Source of the DNA: Campylorhamphus procurvoides
Lineage: Eukaryota > Chordata > Aves > Passeriformes > Dendrocolaptidae
Assembly (NCBI GenBank): GCA_013396655.1
Contig: WBMV01007610.1
Span: 1 to 64,000 of the forward strand
Direction of reading: 5' to 3'
Length of the DNA stretch: 64,000 nt
A program made the translations under genes and the position numbers. The notes under the pieces were generated by a model. That model was not told the origin of the DNA. It saw only the letters and a list, made by a program, of their open reading frames with translations, and ran no database searches. Position 1 is the stretch's first letter. The number at the start of each line of letters is the position of its first letter. Positions 51,668-61,902 of the stretch are shown piece after piece.

Positions 51668-51827
51668 AGAATCATAGAATCTGAGTTGGAAGGGATCCAT
51701 AAGAATCATCAAAGTTCAACTCCTGGCCCTGCACAGACTATTGCCAAAAATCATAGAATGTGCCTGAAAGCATTGTCCAAGTGCTTCTTGAACTCTGTCA
51801 GGCTTGGTGCTATGACCACTTCCATGG
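51668..51827 (-). mobile_element. CR1 LINE fragment, 3' part of a split element
   Basis: Reading on the minus strand, the CR1 3' terminus lies at the left (GAATCATAGAATCTGAGTTG, 51669-51688). It is followed by familiar 3'-UTR and ORF2-end blocks such as CTCCTGGCCCTGCACAG, TGCTTCTTGAACTCTGTCAG and GCTATGACCACTTCC. The block then breaks off and resumes at 53073 with CCTGGGGAGCCTATTCCAG, which in intact CR1 copies directly follows. The break holds a 1,245-bp insertion. Bases 51823-51827 (CATGG) appear to be the left target-site copy. Confidence 0.92.
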
Positions 51828-52134
51828 TGTCATGTGAAAAAGGGACCGAAATGCAAAGATTTCTTGTCACACCTGTATTTTTCTATTTTTAATTAGCTAC
51901 CAATGTCCCCAGAATATCAAAGCCTTTTAGAGTCCAAAACAATCTGTCCCCGTCTCACCTCAAGAGACCCTTCGCTAGACAGAATCACTGCTATGGACAG
52001 GACTTTTGACACCCGGATATGGGGACGGCACTTCATAGCAAGGGAGAACCTTCTCCATAAAGTTCTCCTGCAAGTTATGAGGGTGCCAGCACCACAAAGA
52101 AACCAGACTAACTCTAATAGTTCAGAAAAGAATT

Positions 52135-52140
52135 TTTATT
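52135..52140 (-). promoter_or_regulatory. Candidate polyadenylation signal of the LTR-like insertion
   Basis: AATAAA on the minus strand (TTTATT on plus). It lies about 640 bases after the TATA-like site in the inferred LTR direction and would mark the end of R. Positional inference only. Confidence 0.3.
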
Positions 52141-52778
52141 AATACAAGTATGTGACAAACTACTGTAGGGTTCACATTGCCAGTGATAACAGTTAACTGC
52201 ATGATTGCACTTAACTAATAAGCCAAAACCCAAAAATCAGGAACACTCTCTACAACACAGCACAACTACCTCAGCCTTAATACAAAAGTCAAGCAACCCT
52301 CCTCCACAACAGACAAATCTGCAAAGACTAGAACAAAATCTAAACACGCTTGTTAACACAAAGCAAAAAAGAAAGAATATAGCCGCTTCCCACTAACACA
52401 CATTTTAACTCACTAAGATAAGGTACCACACACCTTAAAGCAAACCATGAGCAATGAGTCATCAATAAAGTACAACGTAGGACAACAAAAAAAGAGAATA
52501 CAAAGCAAGATACATACACGGTAAGTTACAAGGTGTAGGGCAAGGTAAAATTAGTATCAAAGGAGCAAAGCACAATTAGTAAATAAAGTATCTTCAGGGT
52601 AAAGCTGAAGCTTATAGGGCATAAGGCCTAAAGCATAAAGCAAGGTCAAGGTAAAGAAAAGCAGAGTAAATGGTTGCTCACCCGTACAGTGTCCGAAGGA
52701 GTGGGAGGAGATCCAGCAGCTCATTAACTACCCCACAGAAATGATAGAACTTCTCCCCAATTTTGCTCCTGTCCAATC

Positions 52779-52789
52779 TCTTTTTATAC
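52779..52789 (-). promoter_or_regulatory. Candidate TATA box of the LTR-like insertion
   Basis: GTATAAAAAGA on the minus strand, about 285 bases inside the inferred 5' end of the LTR, a usual position for a U3 promoter. AT-rich words like this are frequent, so the call is tentative. Confidence 0.3.
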
Positions 52790-53072
52790 TTTTCTTTTCT
52801 CTTAGGCAGTTTGAGTGATTATAGTCAATAATAATTTTTGGGTTGATAGACAGATGACATAGGCCTGGGGGTTGGCTCCCTGTGTTCTCTTAGGATGTTG
52901 CAAAGGAAGGCCATGCTATTTCCATAACACTCCATTCTTCATTAATTCTACCAGTCTGAACCCATTTTCCTCTGACAATGGATTTCTGGGAATGCCCCCT
53001 CCAGGTGCTGAGGTGTTTCCTGCAACCAATCAGGATGGTCATCAGGGCCTTAAACTGGTCTATCACCCTACA

Positions 53073-53152
53073 CCTGGGGAGCCTATTCCAGTGCCCAACC
53101 ACCCTCTGGGTGAAGAACCTTTTCCTGATATCTAACCTAAACCTCCCCTGAC
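53073..53152 (-). mobile_element. CR1 LINE fragment, 5' part of the split element
   Basis: Continues the element at 51668-51827 after the insertion: CCTGGGGAGCCTATTCCAG, CCCAACCACCCTCTGGGTG, AAGAACCTTTTCCTGATATC and CTAAACCTCCCCTGACA, the reverse complement of the CR1 region encoding the end of ORF2. CR1 similarity stops at about 53152, which is the original 5' truncation point. Confidence 0.92.
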
Positions 53153-54525
53153 ACTATATGAATAACTGAGTTAGAGAAATGCAGGAGATCTTAGATAATA
53201 AAGCACATGAAATTGTGGGGTCAGTGAGAAGCCTTTATAAATTCAAACCCAAGTAACAAGATTACACACCATGAAAACAAAGCAGAAAAATAGCTGTAGA
53301 CATAAAATCTAAGACAAGTTTTAAGGCTCTAGAATCAAGACTGAAAATGAATTGTCACCTGAAGAGTATTTTGCTCTTTTTTCCCCAAATCGTCTGACAA
53401 GATGGAACAAGAAACAGTGAAAGTATGTAGGATGTCTGACCTTAAATACATACAGTGGGACTAACACGAGAAGACAGTAGTGAAACACATAAGAATATAG
53501 TATGAAAGAAATGACAGGTCTCATCTGCTCCAAGCCCTAGATGTTACTGAAAAATTTGCAAAATGTGGGATACTCTGCAGGCAAAAATTATTTAATATTC
53601 TATGATATAATCTGAGGTGTCATATGCTGATAAGTAAAGGGTAAACTAAGTATTTCCACGACATAAATTTCATTAGCCCATTTTCGCATTCCTTGTTCAA
53701 GTGAGGTTTTTGAAAAGTATATAACCAATCTAGAGAGTCGTGTATACTTTCCTTCCAGCTGTTTAATATTGCTTTCTATAAAGCCAAGGCATAGCCTTAT
53801 GTACTAATTACCAAGTCTTCCCTACATACACCTTAGAGATCATTATAGCAAGCCATGAAAACCTTAATAGAACCTGTGCATTTGGCTTACTCCAATGTAT
53901 TACCAAGAAACAATCTGTGTAATGGGAAGAGTTTAGTCATTGCCTCACCCCATCATGTAAATTCCATTCTCATACATCTCCATTACTCTTTTTCTACCCC
54001 TTTTTATTATGCCTTCCCACCTTCCATTTTTATTGTCCATCTGCTTCTCCTTTTCCTTGCATAACTTCCCATCTTACTCCTTAGTAGTAACACGAGGCAG
54101 AAATCTTCTTCTTATAGGCCAGTATGAAGATATTAAGCTATTCAGGAGGCAACAGAAATCAATACTGAAGCAGAATACTGCCAAAAATATACATATGACT
54201 GAAGACAGAAATATTGATAGAAACTAGGAGTCAGCACAACAGTGAACCTCCCACAGCCTTGTTTCATTTTGTACATTTTTATTATTTTACTACTATATTA
54301 TTAGGATTTATTGGAGGTATAAAATCTGCAGATACCAATGAACTGACTATTAATGCTGAAAAATTATTAATGGATCAACTTGTATGGAAATGCATGTATT
54401 CTATCATTCCTTGATCTTCTCAGCTGTTACATAAGGAAGCAAAATATCAACTATCTGGAAAAGGAAACGGGGCAGGTGGCAGGGGGGTGGGCAGAGAAGA
54501 GGGCAACATAGAAAAACATCCCTTC
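53153..54525. other. Non-coding stretch, no feature recognised
   Basis: AT-rich unsorted DNA; open frames are at most about 72 codons. Confidence 0.55.
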
Positions 54526-54655
54526 AAGTTTCAAGGTCAGATCAGATGGGGCTTTGAGCAACCTGATCCAGTGGAAGGTGTCCCTGCCCATGGCAGAAGG
54601 GTTTGAACTAGGTGATCTTTCAAGTCCCTTCCAACCCAAAATTTTCTATGATGAT
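54526..54655 (+). mobile_element. CR1 LINE 3' fragment
   Basis: About 130 bases of CR1 3' end in the plus direction: GGGGCTTTGAGCAACCTGAT, CAGTGGAAGGTGTCCCTGCC, CATGGCAGAAGGGTTTGAAC, GTCCCTTCCAACCC and a terminal TTCTATGATGAT. The final CTATGAT tail places it in a different CR1 group from the copy at 590-1357. The 62-codon minus-strand open frame here is antisense to it. Confidence 0.92.
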
Positions 54656-57600
54656 AATAGAAATTTGAAATAAAGCAAGTAAAAAAGCCATCTCCATTTT
54701 CTCCTTTCCCTACTTCTCTGCCCTGTATATGTTTTACTGATTAAACAGACCTGACCCATTGCACAAAAGTCAAACCAATGTATCAATAAAAACAACTAAA
54801 GATTGTGCTTATGAAACAAAGAAATTTCTGCCAACCTGTTAACCCAACCAGCTAGTACTTTAACAGTCTAAAGGTAAAACAGAAGCAGATGAGCTGTAGA
54901 TTATGACAGTTGTTTGCAAGCTGGTATTTAACTCAAGTCTGTGCAAATATAATGGATAATAAAACTGATCACAACTACAAAGGTTCTGTTGTAGTAATAC
55001 TGCCAGATTCAGGTGTTTCTGTTATTCATTCACATCAATTTTTTGTCTTCAACACTAATTAAAAACACTGTAAACTAGAATGAGGTCATCTGCTCTTTTT
55101 AAAATTTTCATATCTTCTCTTTAAAATTAAATGAGGGTTTAAAACATTTCCGATTCTGTTCTGCCACTAATAATCCCTCATTAGCTTTAATTACTTACAT
55201 TCTACATAGTTATATTATTTTTGAAACACTCAAACCTACCTAAAGTTACTGTTTTGGAAATGCCTAGAAGCTATGATTCAGGAGAAATGCTCATTTTTCT
55301 TTACCACACACCAGCAATTCAGATGTTCCTTCCTTGTGTGCCTTATTATGTGTAGAAAATAAGAAGTCCCTTCAAGTTAATGTGCCACACTTACATCATC
55401 GTGGCTGTTTCTGAAATGTCTAATCTATTTTATATGATTGTCTTTGTGGAATCTGCATACCATTGCCTACATACAGCTCCCTCCAATTTTCCAACTAATA
55501 GGAGAATTCATTATTTTGTTTACAAAAATTATTATCCCTCAGAATGACTTGCAGTTCTTCACTGTAAGTTTGTCAGCTTGTATGGTACCCTACATATTAA
55601 ATTCATCATGCTTAACTTCACCAATCTAAAACAGAGGTTTGTCTAGTCCAATCACCCAGACTTTCCATCCAATTCATTGAAAAAGACAAGCATAAAAAGA
55701 AGACAATTCATCTATAGCAGACGTCCTTTAAGATATACTGCTCTTTTGGGGTGCCTGCTTACCCAGTTAATTATAAAGGAAGTCTAGGTGACTATGTTCT
55801 ATGAAAAAATATCATTTTTAGACAGATACATTTCAGACATAATCCAGCCATGATGTGGAACAGGAGTATTTCTGATAGTATAGCTACTCCTCAGAATGAC
55901 ACAGGCTAAGCAGAAAAAAAGTATTTGCTATCAGCAGAGCAGAATTCAGACTAGAAGCTTTCTGCACAACACCTTTAGCTGCTTTGATGCTCTTCTGCCA
56001 TGACCCAGCACTGCTACTACCACATGTCCCGACGGTTTTGTGCAATTTACAATTATTGCCTTCATTACTTCATTACCTAGTTTTTCCTGACACATATTTT
56101 TTCAACTTAAATGTAAATAATAAATCAAATCTTTCTAAATGAGCCCAGTGACATACTAAATCTGATTTTTATGATACTTTATGTGCAAAACTACAGGATT
56201 GATTTCTTCACTGCTACAGCAAAGGCAGATTCAATATATGCAGGTTAGCTGGTTGATAGACCTGAGATCTTAAAAAACACATCAATATGATGGTGTGGAT
56301 TTGTATTTTTATTTTGCAGGTTTTGCTATTGACAGATTTATGTCCATCTCCTACTGTTGAAAGAGTATGATCATATTACTGTGATAGTGCAGTAATATTA
56401 TGGCTCAATTTCACTTTAATGAACACTATTGCTAATAAAGCAGTTTTCAACACAGGAACTATACTAGAACAATACACATTACACAATAATGGATAGCAAA
56501 TTACCACTGGTAGAAAAACTATGGCAAATGATACAATTCTAATTGATTAAATTTTTTAAACTCCAGCAGAATAGTTTCATAGAAACTCCCCAGTCAGCTC
56601 AGGTAACATACAACACTGGCCAAAAAAACAGAGTTTCAGATTTTGAATAAAAATGCATCTTAACAAGGTATGCAGTCCTCCTTCTTTGGATCACTTTGTT
56701 CAAGTTCCATTAACTATATGCAAAAATTCACTGCAAGCAGAATAAATCTTAGAACATCATTAAAATACAAACCTTATTTAACAATAAATGTGACATTTAA
56801 AACTATTTATTGGCTAAGGCATACAAAATATACCTAAAATTTTTAGGATGACTAAGCTATTAAGATGACTATTATCACCATCCAGGCAAGACACACAAAG
56901 CCTTTTCCTCTTAAGTGCTGTCATTCATGTTGGAAAGAGCCATCCTTCACTGGTACCTGGAATTGATCCTTAATGGTGCTAATTTGACATCTCTTGCTGA
57001 CTCCATTTTTGCGTTTAGTTTTGTATACCTCTTCATGCCAGCATTCTCCAACTGGTGTTATTGCTGATTCCCATCTCAACAATATAACTCACATCTTTCA
57101 TTCTGACTTCCTTAGCTTGCATTATTCTACTTTGTGGACATTATCTCAGCCCTCCTAACATAGTAGTCTCCTCAAAAACCTAAGCCATGGTTATACATGC
57201 CATTTTAGAAATGAGGCTTGGATCCTTAATCATGGCTGAATAGAGAGGGAGGGGGAAAGAGAGGAGAAAGCGAGTTTTAGCAAGTGGCTTTTTCCTTATG
57301 TCGAACATGCCTCTGTATCCATTTGTCTGTTTGTTTTTAAAGAATGGGAGTAAATTTTGGATCTGCTGCCAAGGACTCCACTCCAAATGTCTAATACCCA
57401 GAAGAAATGCTTTACGTAGAAAACCTGAAACAGCCACACTGTGAAATCCTATCTGCTCAGAAGTATGAATGAAAGCAGGTACCAACACAGCTCAGGAAGC
57501 CCAACACTTCCTCTTTCAAGTAGTATTCAAGGGATTCAAGCGATTGAAGGGCACATAGTGATAAAAATGCAGACCTTGAACATGTTCCCTACCCAGAGAC

Positions 57601-58694
57601 TAACATAACACATCCCAAACAGTCATTTCAGGCTAAAATATATAAACAACAAGGAATTGAACAAATCAGAGAAAACATTAAAAACTTCTGGAAAGTCAGC
57701 CAAATTGACTCTCCATGTAAAATGCTAATTAAAATTACTTTAAACTATAAAAAGGCTCATTGTTCATGTAATGAAAAATTTGGAAATTACTTGACAAAGT
57801 ATAAAGTATATGGACTTGAGAAATGTTTATTTAAGAAAAGCATAGAGAAAACACATCCTTCTATTGAGCCAACTCATTTGTTCATATTAGCACTAAGAAA
57901 TACCAGTAGCTTCCTGATTGACATATATGTTTAATTTCAGAGGAATTTTCAGTCTTTTTTTTTTAGCATTTAACTGTTACTTTACCAACAGTGTGATTAT
58001 TTAAAGCTTACCTAGCTTCACATTTTATTATTCTTTCCCTAACGAAGATATTAACTTTACACTTAAAAAAACCAGGATTTAAATACCTCACATTTGAACT
58101 CAAAAAAGTCTACAATATTTCAAAACAAAATACTTCACTGTTGCTAACAGTTCCTTTTAATCAGGGGGGTATGAAAGAAACTTGCTTGAAAATGAACTGA
58201 TTAATTTGTGGTTGCTGCTAGAATTAACAGTGACACACTTCAAACTCCAATAAAAAGTGACAAAGGCAAAAAGATAGTACAAAAAATGCATGGTTTTGTT
58301 CCTTGTCTGCAGGGTGGTACTTTTTATCCTTTTTTTAATAACTACTCTTTCATTTGTGATAGAAAATTGAAATACTTAGAATGAATACTTCTATTCATAC
58401 CTGTACCAAAAATTCACTACCTTTTCTCATAATTGAGCTAATAACTGACCTTAAATAGTCATTTTGTTGATTCACCAAAATAAAGATAGGATATTTTACA
58501 ATTCTAACAACAGTGTGATAGTCTTCTATTTGTTAAATACAATCCTTTATAAACACACCATAGGGAGGGTAACTGTATAAGAATGGTATAAACTATTACA
58601 AAAGTTAGTTCCTAGTTTCTGATATATGTTTGTAGACAAGGAATAACTGTGTGTCTGGCTGCAACCGAGGTATTTTTGTGAGCTCTACCGAATG
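54656..58694. other. Non-coding stretch, no feature recognised
   Basis: Roughly 4 kb of AT-rich DNA. The longest open frame (102 codons, minus, 57180-57488) has no recognisable domain. No repeat family seen. Confidence 0.55.
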
Positions 58695-59485
58695 ACCTAC
58701 AAACCTCATGAAATTGAACAAGGCCAAGTGCAAGGTCCTGAACCTGATCTGGGGGAATCCCAGACATTGATAAATCCTGGGCAATGAATGGGTTGAAAGC
58801 AGCCACGTGGAGAAGAACTTGGAGGTGCTGGTGCATGAAAAACTGAATTAGGACTAGCAATGTGCATTCACAGCCCAGAAAGCCAAGCATATCTTGGGCT
58901 GCATCAAAAGCAATGTGGTCAGCAAGTCAGGGGAGGTGATTCTGCTCCTCTGCTCCATTCTTGTGAGACCTCACCTGAGTACTGCATCCAGTTCTGGGGC
59001 TCCTAGCACAAGAAAGACATGGAGCTGCTCAAGAAGGTCTATAGAAGGCTTGTGAAAATGATCAGAAGGCTGAAGCATTTCTCCAGTGAAGAAAGGCTGA
59101 GAGAGTTCGAGTTGCTCTGCCTGGAGAAAAGAAGCTCTGGGGAGACATTATAACAGCCTTTCAGGACCCAAAGGGCGCCTACAAGAAAGATGGAGGGGGA
59201 ATTTTTACAGACACATGTAGTGGACAGGAGGTAATGGTTTTATATGAAAAGAGGGTAGGTTTAGATGAGATATTAGAAAGAAATCTTGTATTGTGAGGGT
59301 AGTGAGACACTGGAACAGATTGCTCAGAGAAGCTGTGGATGCTCCATCCCTGGGAGTGTTTAAGGCCAGGTTGGATGGGGTTCTGACAAGCCTGCTCTAG
59401 TGGAAGGTAGCCCTGTTATGGCAGGAGAGTTGGAACTAGATGATCTTTGAGGTCTTTGCCAACCCAAACCATTCTATGACAGGAT
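58695..59485 (+). mobile_element. CR1 LINE fragment (ORF2 end plus 3' UTR), 5'-truncated
   Basis: Nearly 800 bases of CR1 in the plus direction. Blocks in order: AACAAGGCCAAGTGCAAGGT, GAAAGCCAAGCATATCTTGG, CTGCATCCAGTTCTGGGGCT, CATGGAGCTGCTCAAGAAGG, GGCTGAGAGAGTTCGAGTTG, GCCTGGAGAAAAGAAG, CACTGGAACAGATTGCTCAG, CCATCCCTGGGAGTG, and the 3' end GGAACTAGATGATCTTTGAG with CCATTCTATGACAGGAT. The reading frame is broken at several points, for example CACCTGAGTACTG, where other CR1 copies have an extra G. It carries the same type of 3' end as 54526-54655. Dead copy; the minus-strand 92-codon frame at 58612-58890 is an antisense shadow. Confidence 0.94.
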
Positions 59486-61209
59486 TATATACCAAAGAAA
59501 TTAAATAAAAATCCAGTTACAAAAAATAAGAGTGAACCATTCTTCAAATAATTTTTCTCCCTTTTTAAAATTTGAATTTATTGAAATTCAATTTCTTTAA
59601 CCACTCATCAGCTACATAGCTAAGTATTGACAGAAGATTTGCCATCATTACCAATGCAAACATATTTCTGTATGCCTTTTTTAAATATAATTATGGAAAG
59701 ACAACAAAGATGAATTAAGCCTGTTGATAATCAGCAGAATAATGACCACCCATAAGTTGCCCCGGTCAGGCAACAGAATCCAAAGCAAAAATGGAGAAAT
59801 AAAAAGCTGGGCATATAAGTTCCTTTTATAAAAGGAATTATTATTATAATTTAGAAATATAAGCATATCTATTTATAATAATTTATAATAAATGTATAAT
59901 ACAATTTATAAATAAAGGCAGGTGTTTCACAAAGGCAGGCCAAAAATTTGCATTTTTTGTTTATTACAGTGACAAAGCAAAAATGGAAAATACAATATAT
60001 ATGTCAGTATTTATGAATACAAGAGAGAATGATTATTGTTTTAATAGTAGTAATCAAATCAAGAAATCAGATCTGCCTGTTACGGGTGATAAACAATTAT
60101 TTTAATAATCTCTAGAAGTAGGAAAGCACAGGAAGTACTAAGGACAGGAAGCAAACTCATGAATCTGGATCCTAAAGAAATAAAACACCATTCTTTTTAC
60201 ATAATAAAAACATAATTTCCCAGTACTTCGCAGTACCATGCCCTAGCCTGAGAAGTGCCATGCAATAGTGCAAGAGCTACCTGATGCACCACTGTCTTGA
60301 AATAAGAGTAATTTTTCACTTTCATTGGCAAACAATGATTTTTTTTTTGTGACATAGTAGGTAACACATTAAATCCCAGACTACATCTAGCAGAATGATT
60401 TCTTCCCAGGTTTTGCTGATTGAATTTATAGCTTAAAATGTCAGGCTTCAGATTTCATAATTATATAAGATGAATTCTACACCTTCTCCTAGTAGTCTTC
60501 AGCATTTTCTCCAAAAAGAACAAAACTAATCAAGCCATGAAATCATGCTGCTTCCTACAGTAGTTCCATCTGAAGGGGAAAAGAAGAAAACCAAAAACAC
60601 AACACAAAAACCTAAGAATCATGCAATTATACATCTTAGTTACAATAATTTGATTGTCTTCCTCATGTGCCAGAAAAAACCCCACACTGCTATTTTACTG
60701 GAAATTATGTAGAGTCCAGTGCTCTATTCACATTAAAACAAGCTAAGATCCTTACAGATACCAACTACTCCTTTTAAGTAGAATATACCACTGTTCTCAG
60801 TTTAGAAAAAAAATGACACTAACCACGCTATTACACTACATACTCATTACCATCTGTGAATAAAAAAGCCCAACAATCACAAGTATCTCTGAGTCAAGGC
60901 AAGTTATTCTCTATTTGACTTTACTGAGTTTAGGTTAATGACTTGTAACTTAGTAATCTACACAGTAGAGGTAATTTAATTGCACTACAAAATAAATTAA
61001 GCTATTGTATTATACCTGCAAGTCCTATTACAATAATATTAATGGAAATTTTTCTAACTCTGAAAAAGAACATGAGAGTCAATAACGATCATGCAATTTT
61101 CCTTGATTCTCATAAGGAGAACTATCTCTCACAATATTCTTGTATCCATATCAGGACATTTCAGGACATGGGTGGAAAAAGGGATGCAAAAAAGAAAAAG
61201 GTTATATGA
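59486..61209. other. Non-coding stretch, no gene recognised
   Basis: AT-rich DNA with an especially A/T-only patch at 59836-59918 (repeated TTTATAATA words) next to the palindrome at 59820-59837. No family recognised. Confidence 0.55.
59820..59837. repeat. Perfect 18-bp palindrome beside an AT-only patch
   Basis: TTCCTTTTATAAAAGGAA is self-complementary and is followed by TTTATAATA-type repeats up to about 59918. Confidence 0.85.
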
Positions 61210-61902
61210 TCAGACTTAAAGGGTAGTGGTTCATATGTAGTAGTCTGCATGAGGTCCAGTAACAAAGGGAGTACTGCAGGTGTCTCTGCCATCCTGTTCA
61301 ATTTCTTTATCGCTGACCTGGTGGTGACAGAGTGCTTGCTCAACTTTGCAGATGACACCAAACCGTGGGAATCACTTCATACACTCAATGACAGTGAATC
61401 TGTCTCTGGTTTTGAGCCCCCAAGAAAATGAAAGACAATGATAATATTAGAATGTTCAGTAGGGGGCTAACAAGTCGATCAAGGGCTGACACAAAAGCCT
61501 GTCGATGAGCAGTTAAGGGATCACATCTGCTCAGCCAGGAGAAGAGACAGCTTCAAGCCAACTTAGCAGCATGCCAATACCTACAAGCTTATCGGAAAGA
61601 CACAGCCAAGCTCTTCACACTGGTACATAGTGAGTGGACAAGAGACAACGGGTAGAGGTTGAAACAAGACAGGTTCAGAGTGGATATAGGAAGACACTTT
61701 CTTCCAGTGAAGACCATTAGGAAGTAGAAGAGGCTTATACAGAGGTTAACACAGAGGTTATACAGTCTCTGCATTTGAAAGTCTTCAAGACCCAACCAGA
61801 CAAAGCACAGCAGAATCTGGTCTGACATCACAGTTGGCTTCGGCTTTGAGCAAGAGACTGAACCTCCTGAGGCTGCATCCTCAGTTACCCTATGATTAGG
61901 GA
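61210..61902 (+). mobile_element. CR1-like LINE fragment retaining the reverse-transcriptase FADD motif
   Basis: The open frame at 61249-61431 encodes ILFNFFIADLVV followed by LLNFADDTKPW. This is the catalytic FADD box of CR1-clade reverse transcriptase (FADDTK with the usual LFN..I.DL block about 15 residues before). After about 61430 the sequence jumps to the ORF2 end and 3' UTR (CTCAGCCAGGAGAAGAGACA, then GGAAGACACTTTCTTCCAG, CTTCAAGACCCAACCAGACA), so several hundred bases are missing between the two. It ends CCTGAGGCTGCATCCTCAGT with CCCTATGATTA. The 3' end and degree of decay suggest an older CR1 group than the copies at 54.5 and 59 kb. Only this copy in the window keeps part of the catalytic core. 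Confidence 0.88.

Larger units (their letters stand above)
51828..53072 (-). mobile_element. Solo LTR-like insertion inside a CR1
   Basis: The insertion begins TGTCATGTGA and ends CACCCTACA, that is TG...CA. The flanking five bases are CATGG on the left and CCTGG on the right, a near-perfect target-site duplication of CR1 sequence. Five bases and about 1.2 kb fit a solo LTR of an endogenous retrovirus-like element, possibly ERVL type. The minus orientation is inferred from a TATA-like GTATAAAAAGA (52789-52779) upstream, in that orientation, of an AATAAA (52140-52135). The interior at 52140-52440 is G-poor and C-rich on the plus strand, and 52510-52670 is full of AAGG/CAAGG words. No gag, pol or env sequence is present. 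Plus-strand AATAAA words also occur, so orientation is not certain. Confidence 0.75.
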
